A stretch of 38,667 bases of DNA from an uncultured Spirochaetales bacterium (GTDB lineage: Bacteria; Spirochaetota; Spirochaetia; Sphaerochaetales; Sphaerochaetaceae), in contig CASDPA010000019.1 of the NCBI GenBank assembly GCA_949282255.1, positions 1 to 38,667 of the forward strand. Reading direction: 5' to 3'. The first letter of the stretch is position 1, and the number at the start of each line of letters is the position of its first letter. Below the pieces are notes generated by a model. It was not told the DNA's origin. It saw only the letters and a list, made by a program, of their open reading frames with translations, and ran no database searches. Both the position numbers and the translations under genes were made by a program. Shown one piece after another: positions 15,318-24,001 of the stretch.

Positions 15318-17308
15318 GACGCTGATGTCTCCTTTAATACTTTCTCTGCCTTTCTCCTTCTTATTTCATGTATGATCTGCGGTACAATCAAAATTAGAAG
15401 AATGGCTATACCGATAAGATCGGTTACCGCACCTGGATCGATGAGACATATTGCCCCGATTCCAACCAGGATCCTTTCAATAACCCTCTGGCTTCTATAG
15501 AAAAATCCTTCGGCGGCCACACCAAGAAAAATGATTCCAAGGCAAGAAGTAAAAATAGCCTGGATAAGAACGACAACAGAACTATACTCAAAAAGAAGAA
15601 TAGGATTATAGACAAAAAGGAATGGAACCATATAACTTGCAATTCCCAAAGCAAAGGCCTTATATCCTGTCTTGATCGGACTAGCTCCGGATAATCCTGC
15701 CGCAGTATATGCTGCAAGAGCTACAGGAGGAGTTATTGCTGATACATTTGCGAAATAGAAGGAAAAGAGATGGGCGGCAAGTACCGATACTCCAAAACTT
15801 CTAATAGTGGGTACTAAAAGAGTAGCAACAATGATATATGCAGGTGTTGTAGGCAGGCCCATTCCAAGTATAAGAGATGCAATTGCTGTTAGAACGAGAG
15901 CCAACAGAAGACTATTTCCGGCAACAGAAGATATGAGAGAACTGAATCTAGTGCCCAATCCTGTATAATTAACAATACCGACGACAATACCGGCACAGGC
16001 ACAAGCCAAAGCCACTGTAACACATCCCTTCGCGCCATCGACAAGGCAGTTGAGAATACGTCTTAATCCAAGCCGTGTTTCTTTTTTGAACAGAGATACT
16101 ATAAAAATAGCAAGAAGAGCCCTGAGAACAGCATACGTTGCCGAATACCCTAGAATAAGGAATATGACAAGTATCACCAAAGGAATAAACAAATAAATAT
16201 CTTTTATAAGATGCTTGAAGGTAAGTGTCGGATCCGTGTTCTTATCCGGAAGTAAGCCTAGTCTCTTAGCTTCAAAATGAACCATGACAAATACGGCAAG
16301 ATAATAAAGAACACCAGGGATTGCCGCTGCAAGTATTATACGACCATATGGGATTCCCGTATACTCTGCCATGACGAAAGCTGCTGCGCCCATGACAGGA
16401 GGCATAATCTGCCCACCAGTAGATGCAACAGCTTCTACAGCACCCGCAAATTCCGCTGAATAGCCGCTTTTCTTCATAAGAGGTATGGTGATCTGTCCTG
16501 TAGTCGCTACATTAGCTATCGTACTACCGGATATACTTCCGAAAAGACAAGAAGAGATAACGGCAGCCTTGGCAGGACCACCTACAGAGTTTTTGGTAAG
16601 AGTCCTCGCCACCTTGATAAAATATTCACCAACTCCTGAATATTCCAAAAATGAACCGAATATAACAAAAAGGACAACATATGTAGCTGAAGCTCCAAGA
16701 GCAACCCCGAATGGTCCTTCTGTAGTCATGTAAAGAGTATCTACAAATGCTATTGTAGAGAATCCTCCATTGCCAAGAAAGCCTGGAAGATATCGTCCCA
16801 AGAGCATATATACCATAGATACAATAGCAATGATCGGAAGCGCTATTCCCATCTTGCGTCTAGTTCCCTCAAGAATGGCAAGAATCATCATTGCACAGAA
16901 AAGGTATTCATACCAAGCAAGGTCTTCTATATAGTAAAACCTATTGATAATAATTTCCTCGTTTAACACCAGATAAAGAATCGGTATCACCGCGCATAGC
17001 GAAAGAAAGATATCCCACATCTTCAAAGGAATTCTGGACCTTTTCCCAGATATCTTTGAGGGACAAATAAAAAAAACAAGAAAACCTGCAAATGCAAAAT
17101 GTATTGACCTTTGATACAAAGCAAGCAACGATCCCGTCAATGCCGTATATAGATGGAACAAAGCAAAAGCCAAGGCAACTATCCATATTATCCAGCCATT
17201 AACCGTAGTTGGAAAGGCATTACCTGATCTGATAGAAGCTTCTTCAGATACTGTTTTCTCTTTGGGCATCTGATCCTTTGTCTCAATAATTTTCTCGTCC
17301 TGACTCAT
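15314..17308 (-). CDS. TRAP transporter fused permease (4TM-12TM, TAXI-associated)
   Basis: A 664-residue inner-membrane protein with about 16 hydrophobic segments after a hydrophilic N-terminal tail of some 35 residues. The DctM-like part shows the signatures SSCLFGSISGSTIANVATTG, MKKSGYSAEFAGAVEAVAST and MGLPTTPAYIIVATLLVPT, followed by FSFYFANVSAITPPVALAAY. This fused architecture goes with TAXI-type binding proteins and uses a sodium gradient to import dicarboxylates, keto acids or amino acids. The receptor gene lies 68 bases upstream. AGGAG stands seven bases before ATG 17308. Position between catabolic genes marks it as the importer of the operon's substrate; the substrate cannot be read from sequence. 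Confidence 0.93.
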   Translation of the reverse strand: MSQDEKIIETKDQMPKEKTVSEEASIRSGNAFPTTVNGWIIWIVALAFALFHLYTALTGSLLALYQRSIHFAFAGFLVFFICPSKISGKRSRIPLKMWDIFLSLCAVIPILYLVLNEEIIINRFYYIEDLAWYEYLFCAMMILAILEGTRRKMGIALPIIAIVSMVYMLLGRYLPGFLGNGGFSTIAFVDTLYMTTEGPFGVALGASATYVVLFVIFGSFLEYSGVGEYFIKVARTLTKNSVGGPAKAAVISSCLFGSISGSTIANVATTGQITIPLMKKSGYSAEFAGAVEAVASTGGQIMPPVMGAAAFVMAEYTGIPYGRIILAAAIPGVLYYLAVFVMVHFEAKRLGLLPDKNTDPTLTFKHLIKDIYLFIPLVILVIFLILGYSATYAVLRALLAIFIVSLFKKETRLGLRRILNCLVDGAKGCVTVALACACAGIVVGIVNYTGLGTRFSSLISSVAGNSLLLALVLTAIASLILGMGLPTTPAYIIVATLLVPTIRSFGVSVLAAHLFSFYFANVSAITPPVALAAYTAAGLSGASPIKTGYKAFALGIASYMVPFLFVYNPILLFEYSSVVVLIQAIFTSCLGIIFLGVAAEGFFYRSQRVIERILVGIGAICLIDPGAVTDLIGIAILLILIVPQIIHEIRRRKAEKVLKETSAS

Positions 17309-17342
17309 GTATATTCTCCTTGCTGATCAGATTCAGCCGACA

Positions 17343-17366
17343 GGCTGTCGCCGACATGCGACAGCC
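17343..17366. repeat. Post-stop hairpin, copy 1 (shares a 13-mer with 37288-37308)
   Basis: GGCTGTCGC (17343-17351), loop CGACAT, GCGACAGCC (17358-17366): a perfect nine-base GC-rich stem, 10 bases after the TAXI receptor stop codon. No T-run follows on the minus strand, so it is more likely an mRNA stabiliser or processing site that favours the receptor over the permease than a full terminator. GCTGTCGCCGACA recurs at 37291-37303. Confidence 0.6.
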
Positions 17367-17376
17367 CATCCAAAAT

Positions 17377-18363
17377 CTACTCCATTGCACCTATTTCCCT
17401 ATAATAACGAGCTGCACCTTCATGCATTGGAATACCAAGATCCTTAGCCATCTCCTCTGGTGTGAGGTTTGCATAAACGATATGACCTTGACCGATAGCA
17501 GGAAGTTCTTCAACAATCGCCTTTGTCATTTCATATACAAATTGCTCATCAAGATTCTTATTAACAATCATGTGCTGAGCATTACCCATGGTATAACAAT
17601 CCTCATCTACCCCAATGTAGGTTCCGGCAGGGATTATTTGTCTCATGTATGCAGGAGAAATCTTCTGCATTTCCGCAAGTTTATCATCAGGAATGCTGAT
17701 TAATCGGATATCCCTATTGGAAGCGATATCAAGAACGACGGAAACTGGAAGCGCAGATGCAAAACAGAGGCAGTCGGTAAGACCGTCTTTGAACTGTTCA
17801 CCCATATCATTCAGATTAGAGAATGTTATACTTCCGAGATCATCATATGTCATATCGTATACGCTCAAAAGATCACGGAAAATAACCTCCGCGGTATTTC
17901 CCTTTGCGAACGTGGTACAGTTTTTACCCTTCAAATCTGCTATACTGTAGATATCAGAATCCGCATTAACTATGATATGCGTATGCTCGTCGTAAAGAAA
18001 TCCCATATTCACAACATTGTCTGTTGGGGCTGTAAATGGTGGTTTTGCATTGTATCCATCGAAAGTCGTAGGAAGTTTTGACACAGCAAGTGTTATCTTT
18101 CCATCATTAACACCCTGTACATTACTCAGAGCTGCGCCAGGAGACACTGTCGTTCTAATTCCAGGTATATGGTCTGGAAGGAACTCGCCTACAACTGTAG
18201 TGAAAATATTCCAAGAGCCTCCTGTTGTACCGCCATAAATTATGACATCGGTAGGTCTCTCAATTGTGGTAGATCCAGCACTTGCTTCAGTTTGTCCGCC
18301 TGCGAACAAAAGTCCAACGGTCATGGCTGCGACAAGAGCCATCATTGTCAACGTCTTCTTCAT
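17377..18363 (-). CDS. TAXI family TRAP transporter solute-binding receptor
   Basis: A periplasmic binding protein of 328 residues. A Sec signal peptide spans about residues 1-22 (MKKTLTMMALVAAMTVGLLF, then AGGQTEASA); there is no lipobox cysteine. The mature protein begins with the TAXI hallmark IIYGGTTGGSWNIFTTVVGE, followed by TTVSPGAALSNVQGVNDGK, and has the paired VKG/AIP-like segments and a C-terminal QGHIVYANLTPEEMAKDLGIPMHEGA. It delivers substrate to the fused permease encoded next. It is preceded by a strong AGGAGG six bases from the ATG, consistent with the high synthesis binding proteins need. A stable hairpin follows the stop codon. Confidence 0.93.
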   Translation of the reverse strand: MKKTLTMMALVAAMTVGLLFAGGQTEASAGSTTIERPTDVIIYGGTTGGSWNIFTTVVGEFLPDHIPGIRTTVSPGAALSNVQGVNDGKITLAVSKLPTTFDGYNAKPPFTAPTDNVVNMGFLYDEHTHIIVNADSDIYSIADLKGKNCTTFAKGNTAEVIFRDLLSVYDMTYDDLGSITFSNLNDMGEQFKDGLTDCLCFASALPVSVVLDIASNRDIRLISIPDDKLAEMQKISPAYMRQIIPAGTYIGVDEDCYTMGNAQHMIVNKNLDEQFVYEMTKAIVEELPAIGQGHIVYANLTPEEMAKDLGIPMHEGAARYYREIGAME

Positions 18364-18386
18364 TTTTATCCTCCTTTTGGAATAAA

Positions 18387-19241
18387 CTAAATAATGTAAT
18401 TCTCCAGAGTTCCAATACCATCAATTGTTATCGTTACTTTTTGGCCTTGCTTCAGGAACTTTGGAGGATTGAATTGCAATGCTGTACCAGCAGGCGTTCC
18501 GGTTGCAATGATATCTCCCGGTTCCAACGACATAAATTCCGAAAAATACTCGATGATTTGAGGAACTCCGAATATAAGATTTGATGAATAAGAATCCTGT
18601 CTGACCTCATCATCAACCTTTGTCATAATATGAAAACTATAGTCATCTGCGAATTCATCTTTCGTAACGAGGACAGGACCACTGGAAAAGAATCCATCAA
18701 AGTTCTTTCCCCTAAAAAGCTGAACATCATTCTTTACCACGTCATTCGCTGTGAAATCATTAACGATTGTATAGCCGGCAATGTAATCCATTGCTTCAGA
18801 TGCCATCACATTTCTGCAAGATCGACCGATAACGACACCAAGCTCCCCTTCATATGTAACCGAGTGCCCTTGAATATCAACACCATCACCTGTACCGCTT
18901 ATAGTATTTTTTTCCTTTCCAAAGACCTTTAACTCTTTCGGTAAATCAATTCCACCTTTTTCACAGAAATCCTTATAATTTAAGGCGACTCCAAGAACTT
19001 TATCAGGATCCGGTATAGGCATGATAAGCCTTGCTTCCTCAGAAATCATGCTTGGGTTCTGATAATCATAAACCAATCTAAGAATATCCATATAATCCGG
19101 ATATCTGATAATCGTCTTTATCGAATGAAATTTTTCTTTGATACCGATTTTCGCAGCAGTTTTTCCAATATCGATTACCTTTCCATCTTTAAAGAGCCCA
19201 ATCATATGCTCATCATTCAAAACAAAAGATGCCAGTCGCAT
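18387..19241 (-). CDS. Fumarylacetoacetate hydrolase (FAH) family protein
   Basis: 284 residues: a short N-terminal domain and the FAH catalytic domain from about residue 75. VLGVALNYKDFCEK opens the domain. The metal-binding acidic pair is in YEGELGVVIGR (near 130), the third acid is in VNDFTANDV, and the closing GDIIATGTPAGTA loop is present. Family members hydrate or cleave C-C bonds in 2-keto or acylpyruvate substrates, for example 2,4-diketo-3-deoxy sugar acids in non-phosphorylated fucose and rhamnose pathways. That fits the MR-type dehydratases and the dehydrogenase encoded upstream. Starts 11 bases after the UxaA-type large subunit with AAAGGAGG well placed. The exact reaction is not deducible. 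Confidence 0.9.
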   Translation of the reverse strand: MRLASFVLNDEHMIGLFKDGKVIDIGKTAAKIGIKEKFHSIKTIIRYPDYMDILRLVYDYQNPSMISEEARLIMPIPDPDKVLGVALNYKDFCEKGGIDLPKELKVFGKEKNTISGTGDGVDIQGHSVTYEGELGVVIGRSCRNVMASEAMDYIAGYTIVNDFTANDVVKNDVQLFRGKNFDGFFSSGPVLVTKDEFADDYSFHIMTKVDDEVRQDSYSSNLIFGVPQIIEYFSEFMSLEPGDIIATGTPAGTALQFNPPKFLKQGQKVTITIDGIGTLENYII

Positions 19242-19252
19242 GACAACCTCCT

Positions 19253-20461
19253 TTAAAAAACAGGACCAAGAAAATAAGGCTCTATTTGATCTTGATATTT
19301 TATTGTTTCACCTTTCGCGTATTCACCATCTGCAACACTTATGATCTTCTCTAAAAGTGATTCTCCAGCTTCATCAAGTGTCATCTTCCCTCTAAGTACT
19401 TCCCCCGCAGAGAAATCTATACTTCTTGAAGCTTTTTCTGCAGTTATGTAGTTGCCGGTAACATACATCAAAGGCGCAACTATTCCTGTATTGGTACCAA
19501 GCATCGGAGGATCATTATCCGGCAGGTCTCCACCACCAAGCTGATATAACGTAATCACGCATCCTGCAGCCGCCAAACTTGCAGGAAGAGAAAATGCAGA
19601 GGCCCAACCATCCATAAAATGTAAGCCGGGCTTAGTAGGCTGTTGACAATACTCAAGTACACCGACAATAGGTTTGGAACCAGCTTTTCTGATTGCACCA
19701 AGAGATTTTTCTTCAAGAGTGGTTATACCTGCCGCTATATTCGCTGGAATCGGATTGATTGTACGAATATCTTCTCCTGTCGCCTTCGCCGCAGTTTCCA
19801 CCGCATTGACCATCTCCAGCAGACGCTTTGCATCATCCGGATTCACACAGCGTTCCGCAACATAGTTCTCCGCACCGATAAGCTCGGTAGTTTCAGAGAA
19901 AATCACTGTTCCTCCCGCATCAATAAGTTTATCAGCCGCAGCACCAAATGAAGGATTTCCACTTATTCCGCTCGTTGCATCAGACCAACCACACTTGACC
20001 CCTATTTTCAACTTGCCAAGAGGTACTTCCTGCCTATGTTCAAGAGAAGCCTTCCTAACCATTTCCCTTGCTGTCGCAATTCCGTTCTCAACAAGCCTAT
20101 CTTGCCCTCCAGCTTCGTTCATATAAAGAACAACACAAGGCTTACCACTTTCATCTATCCTAGTCTTCAAAGCCTCCGCCCGTACTTCCGGATAGCCATT
20201 GTCAGGTTTGAGGGCAAGGATGATTGTGCCATAGACATTTGCATTCTTCGCCAATCCCACATAAATATCGGAAAGACGCTTCCTGTCTTTGCTATGTCGG
20301 CACACTTCTCCAGTAGTAATAACGGTTTTCACACCTACTACGTAATCTGCAATTCTTTTGGCGATAATATTACATACCCTGCATGCAGGAACAATCAATA
20401 CATGATTTCTTACGCCGACGTCGCCGTTTGGTCTGATATAACCCCAAAAAACTTTTTTCAT
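19253..20461 (-). CDS. UxaA-family hydro-lyase, large (catalytic) subunit; altronate dehydratase/SuyB-like
   Basis: 402 residues matching the C-terminal catalytic part of altronate/galactarate dehydratases and SuyB of sulfolactate sulfo-lyase. Blocks: WGYIRPNGDVGVRNHVLIVP at the start, LAKNANVYGTIILAL near 75, KIGVKCGWSDATSGISGNPS near 155, GGTVIFSETTELIGAE, and GLHFMDGWA near 285. The usual tH.yGC motif is altered to TTGEVCRHSKDR, keeping a Cys and a His. Family members are metal-dependent and eliminate water (or sulfite) from a 2-hydroxy acid. The ATG follows directly after the TGA of the small subunit, with GAGGAG seven bases upstream, so the two are co-translated. Confidence 0.88.
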   Translation of the reverse strand: MKKVFWGYIRPNGDVGVRNHVLIVPACRVCNIIAKRIADYVVGVKTVITTGEVCRHSKDRKRLSDIYVGLAKNANVYGTIILALKPDNGYPEVRAEALKTRIDESGKPCVVLYMNEAGGQDRLVENGIATAREMVRKASLEHRQEVPLGKLKIGVKCGWSDATSGISGNPSFGAAADKLIDAGGTVIFSETTELIGAENYVAERCVNPDDAKRLLEMVNAVETAAKATGEDIRTINPIPANIAAGITTLEEKSLGAIRKAGSKPIVGVLEYCQQPTKPGLHFMDGWASAFSLPASLAAAGCVITLYQLGGGDLPDNDPPMLGTNTGIVAPLMYVTGNYITAEKASRSIDFSAGEVLRGKMTLDEAGESLLEKIISVADGEYAKGETIKYQDQIEPYFLGPVF

Positions 20462-20728
20462 TCAAATATCTCCTCTGCCTCTTAATCCTGCCATATTGTG
20501 TTCCCGGATAAGTTCACCTTTCTTAATGTCTGTAAGTGCATAACCAATAGGACAACCATATTTAATGATTTTCTCGCCTGCATTTATATCCACCAGGGCA
20601 CATTTATGTCCAAATGGTATATCTGATATAAGCTCAATAACATCCTTTCCGCATTTGATAGTCTGTCCTTTCTTCCCGTCCGCAATCATTACCGCAACAT
20701 TATCCTTTGAATCAAGGCGCATAAGCAT
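20462..20728 (-). CDS. UxaA-family hydro-lyase, small SAF-domain subunit; SuyA-like
   Basis: 88 residues. This SAF domain is fused to the catalytic part in UxaA/GarD proteins but separate here, as in SuyAB. Visible features are the beta-rich core from DNVAVMIADGKKGQ, GEKIIKYGCPIGYA, and the diagnostic C-terminal HNMAGLRGRGD, close to the family's HN...RGRGD. A longer frame exists from TTG 20755, but AGGAGG lies eight bases before ATG 20728, and the resulting length matches stand-alone small subunits better. The longer frame would overlap the dehydrogenase stop by four bases. The partner large subunit begins immediately after the TGA. Confidence 0.88.
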   Translation of the reverse strand: MLMRLDSKDNVAVMIADGKKGQTIKCGKDVIELISDIPFGHKCALVDINAGEKIIKYGCPIGYALTDIKKGELIREHNMAGLRGRGDI

Positions 20729-20751
20729 ATTCGTATCCTCCTCAGCCATTC

Positions 20752-21738
20752 TCAATTACGATTTCTCCAATATGGGGAACTATATACATCGGCATCATAT
20801 ACTCCACTCCATTCTTGCCCATTAAGGATTGCAAGAACGCCCTCAACAGCCTTTACAGCACATCTGGCGGCACTCTCTTTTGTCAATGCAGCCATATGAG
20901 GTGTCGCGATAAAATTATCAAGCTGAAGCAATGGACTGTTCATATCAAATGGTTCTTTACACATCATATCCTCGGCGGCATACGATATAACTCCGGTTTT
21001 AAGGCAATCAAAGAGCGCCGATTCATCAACAAGATCCCCTCTTGCGCAATTTATGAAAATCGAGCCCTTCCGCATTTGATGGAATAACCGTTCCGAAAAC
21101 ATTCCTCTTGTCTCATCAGTTGAAGCGACATGTACGGTTACGACATCACACATAGGAAGCAATTCTTCGAGCGAATGGAAGTATGAAAATCCTTTATCGA
21201 CAATAGAGTTCTCACTAACAAAAGGATCATAAATAAATACTTTCATTCCCAATGCTTTTGCAATATCCCCGACGATTCTTCCAACATGTCCAAATCCAAT
21301 TATCCCCAACGTCTTACCATATAACTCAAAAGCTTTATATGCATTTCTGATAGAGTAATTTCCCGAAAGCGCCTCTTTTCTGCTTTCAAAAAGGTTCTTA
21401 GAAATAGATAGAAGCAGAGCAAATACATGCTCGGCGACCGAACGGCTATTTTCTCCAGGAGTTATAACAACAGGAATACCGGACTTAGTCGCATAACCTA
21501 CATCTATGGTATCAACGCCCACCCCAGGACGAGCAATGACTTTCAGTTTCGAGCATTTCCTCATCATATTTGCATCGATACCACCTATTCTGAGAATAAA
21601 TGCATCTGCAGTAATCAGATATGGAAGTATTTTTTCTTTGTTGTTTTCATTAGCAACAATTACTTCCGTGTCAGGATGAGAGCATAATAACTGCATACCC
21701 TCGTCACAAAGGGCATGAGATAAAACAATTTTAAACAT
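20752..21738 (-). CDS. D-isomer-specific 2-hydroxyacid dehydrogenase (NAD-dependent)
   Basis: 328 residues. The substrate domain flanks a Rossmann domain with GIIGFGHVGRIVG near residue 150 and an acidic residue in YDPF that favours NAD. The catalytic triad is Arg in NCARGDLVDE, Glu in AAEDMMCKEP and His in TPHMAALTKES. It interconverts a D-2-hydroxy acid and a 2-keto acid. Relatives include phosphoglycerate, glyoxylate/hydroxypyruvate and (S)-sulfolactate dehydrogenases, so the substrate is open. In this operon it would oxidise or reduce an intermediate made by the dehydratases. AGGAG is five bases before ATG 21738; the previous gene ends 12 bases upstream. Confidence 0.92.
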   Translation of the reverse strand: MFKIVLSHALCDEGMQLLCSHPDTEVIVANENNKEKILPYLITADAFILRIGGIDANMMRKCSKLKVIARPGVGVDTIDVGYATKSGIPVVITPGENSRSVAEHVFALLLSISKNLFESRKEALSGNYSIRNAYKAFELYGKTLGIIGFGHVGRIVGDIAKALGMKVFIYDPFVSENSIVDKGFSYFHSLEELLPMCDVVTVHVASTDETRGMFSERLFHQMRKGSIFINCARGDLVDESALFDCLKTGVISYAAEDMMCKEPFDMNSPLLQLDNFIATPHMAALTKESAARCAVKAVEGVLAILNGQEWSGVYDADVYSSPYWRNRN

Positions 21739-21750
21739 TTGGGCTCCTGT

Positions 21751-22890
21751 CTATTTAATTAAATATTTCTTGATTACATCATGATTAACCGTTATTCCTA
21801 TACCAGGTTTGTCTGGAATTGAAACTACCCCGTTCTCCCTTCTTAAAGGTTCTTTTACCAAAAGTTCCCTAAATGGACTTTCCGTCTGTTCATATTCCAT
21901 CCATACAGGAGCAGCTTTCCAACTATGAGGAGCAGGAGGAAGTGCGGCCATAACTTGTAGAGCGGCAAACAATCCTATGGCGGAACCCCATACATGCATC
22001 ATAAGCATTGTCCCAGAAATCTCGGCAAGCGCAGAAATTTTCATTACTTCCGTGATGCCTCCGCAACAACATAGATCAGGCTGTATGATATCCATTGCTC
22101 TTTTTTCCATTATCTCATTAAATGCATACCGGGTAAAATTGTTCTCCCCTCCTGCAAGCGGAATGGATGTTTTCATTCTTAAATCCCTATAGCCATTGAG
22201 ATCATGAGGAGAAATCGGTTCCTCGAACCAGCTTATGCCAAGCTTTTCAAACTCTTTTGCAAGCCATACAGCATCATAAAAGCTATAACCATGATTTGCG
22301 TCAACCATCAGTTCAATGTCATCACCTATCGCCTCTCTGACAGCCCTCACCCTCTTTATTTCGTCCTTACGATTAAGAGCTATCTTCATTTTTATTCCTT
22401 TGAATCCTAGATCTTTGTACCTTACAGCTTCCTCAACAGCCGGAGAAGTAAAGTCGCCTTCCTCCTCTTTAAAATAAAGGCCTGTGGCATATGGTGTCAC
22501 ATATCGACGATGAGCACCTCCCAACAGCTTATATATCGGAAGACCCGCATCTTTTCCCTTAATATCCCATAAAGCAATATCTATAGCGCTTATAGCTGCA
22601 ACACCAAAACCCTGTGGGGCATAATCCTCTATCCTCTGGTACATTTTCTCCCAAAGAACATCTGTATCAAATGGATCTTGTCCTATAAGCAGGGGGGCCA
22701 GGAGGCTATCCACCACCATCTTCGTACATTCAGCAGGACCATAGGCTTCCCCCCATCCATCAATCCCCGCATCTGTCTCCACCTGAACAAGCATTGCGTT
22801 TTTTGTCTTATACCACCATCCTCTGGCAGAGGTAAAAGGCTTTTCTATTTTTGTGCGTAAAATCATTGCTTTTACAGAAGTGATCTTCAT
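21751..22890 (-). CDS. Mandelate racemase/muconate lactonizing-type sugar-acid dehydratase 2
   Basis: 379 residues, enolase superfamily, MR subgroup: alpha+beta cap (about 1-120) then a modified TIM barrel. The base motif KxK reads GIKMKIA near 175, and Mg ligands are in MVDANHGY, WFEEPISP and GGENNF. The MR-type His is in MMHVWGS near 300. The cap includes WGEAYGP and GLYFKEEEGDF on the substrate side. Such enzymes abstract the alpha proton of an aldonic or aldaric acid and eliminate water to give a 2-keto-3-deoxy acid. It is clearly different in sequence from dehydratase 1, so the pair likely act on two stereoisomers or two steps. GGAGAG precedes the start; the gap to the previous gene is 12 bases. 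Confidence 0.92.
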   Translation of the reverse strand: MKITSVKAMILRTKIEKPFTSARGWWYKTKNAMLVQVETDAGIDGWGEAYGPAECTKMVVDSLLAPLLIGQDPFDTDVLWEKMYQRIEDYAPQGFGVAAISAIDIALWDIKGKDAGLPIYKLLGGAHRRYVTPYATGLYFKEEEGDFTSPAVEEAVRYKDLGFKGIKMKIALNRKDEIKRVRAVREAIGDDIELMVDANHGYSFYDAVWLAKEFEKLGISWFEEPISPHDLNGYRDLRMKTSIPLAGGENNFTRYAFNEIMEKRAMDIIQPDLCCCGGITEVMKISALAEISGTMLMMHVWGSAIGLFAALQVMAALPPAPHSWKAAPVWMEYEQTESPFRELLVKEPLRRENGVVSIPDKPGIGITVNHDVIKKYLIK

Positions 22891-22902
22891 AATTTCTCTC
22901 CT

Positions 22903-24000
22903 TCAATCTATTTTATATTTTTCTATGAATTCCTCTTTGAGCTCATTACCCATTCCAGGAACAGAAGGCATCTGCACTTCGCCATTTTTAAGAACCAATG
23001 GATGCATCAGCATTTCGTTATCATGCTTGATTCCTTCACATTCCAAATATATCGTATTTTCAATCGAACACATCACATTCACATTTCCCGGTCCACCAAG
23101 ATGGCTGGCAAGCTTAAGACCTGCAACATCGGATATAGCTGCGATCTCCAGCCATTCCGTCACTCCTCCAGCCCTTCTGTTATCCGGTTGCACTATATCC
23201 AAACATCCTCCACGAATTGCATCGTAAAACTGATGTTTCATAAAAAAATTCTCACCGCCAGCAATAGGTATCCTAAGCTTTTCCCGCAACCGTTTATATG
23301 ATTCCATAAGATATGGAGGCAAGGGCTCCTCATACCAGAAAATATCTGCATCTTGATATGCGTATCCACGTCGTAACGCCTCGAATTCATCAAATGCGCA
23401 ATTTGCATCTATCATTATCCTGTAGTCATCACCGAGAGCCTTACGCACCGCATTTATTCTGGACATATCATCTTTAAGATCTCCACGTCCCACTTTGATT
23501 TTAACCGCGGAAAATCCTTCTTCCGCCGCGTTCACACATGCATTTACAAGCCCTTTGAGGCCATCTTCATAATACCATCCGACCATAGCATATGCGGGGA
23601 CAGACGTCCTCCGGGCTCCCAAGACCATAGCAACCGGAGTGTTTGCCGACTTTCCAATCAGATCCCAGCAACATATGTCTACAGCAGATATAGCCATTGC
23701 GGCCACACCTGATGTCCCATAATAACTGAGACGGTCATGAACCATTTTTCTTATAAGGCGAACAAAATGAGGATCTTGACCGATGAGTACAGGCGTGATT
23801 TCGCTGTCTATGATTTTCTTGACAGTGGACATTCCTGATTCAATCAATCCAAAATATGTTATAGCATTTCCTATATATCCGTTATCGGAATGAATTTGTG
23901 TTAAAAGATATCCACCAACATCATAGTTTGTAAGAGAGCTTCCGAATGTACGCTCAACACGTCTCTTCAATATCGTCACAGTGACTTTCTCTATTCTCAT
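22903..24000 (-). CDS. Mandelate racemase-type enolase-superfamily enzyme 1 (dehydratase or epimerase)
   Basis: 365 residues with the MR-subgroup plan. KxK is AVKIKVG near 165, Mg ligands are in MIDANCAF, WYEEPLPP and GGENFF, then QPDNRRAGG, and the catalytic His is in LASHLGGPG. The MR-type His-Asp pair plus KxK lysine allows 1,1-proton transfer (epimerisation) or dehydration. Substrate-specific cap residues are unlike common galactonate or gluconate dehydratases, so I do not name a substrate. It starts one base after the regulator's stop codon, tying it to gntR expression. Confidence 0.92.
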   Translation of the reverse strand: MRIEKVTVTILKRRVERTFGSSLTNYDVGGYLLTQIHSDNGYIGNAITYFGLIESGMSTVKKIIDSEITPVLIGQDPHFVRLIRKMVHDRLSYYGTSGVAAMAISAVDICCWDLIGKSANTPVAMVLGARRTSVPAYAMVGWYYEDGLKGLVNACVNAAEEGFSAVKIKVGRGDLKDDMSRINAVRKALGDDYRIMIDANCAFDEFEALRRGYAYQDADIFWYEEPLPPYLMESYKRLREKLRIPIAGGENFFMKHQFYDAIRGGCLDIVQPDNRRAGGVTEWLEIAAISDVAGLKLASHLGGPGNVNVMCSIENTIYLECEGIKHDNEMLMHPLVLKNGEVQMPSVPGMGNELKEEFIEKYKID

Positions 24001-24001
24001 A

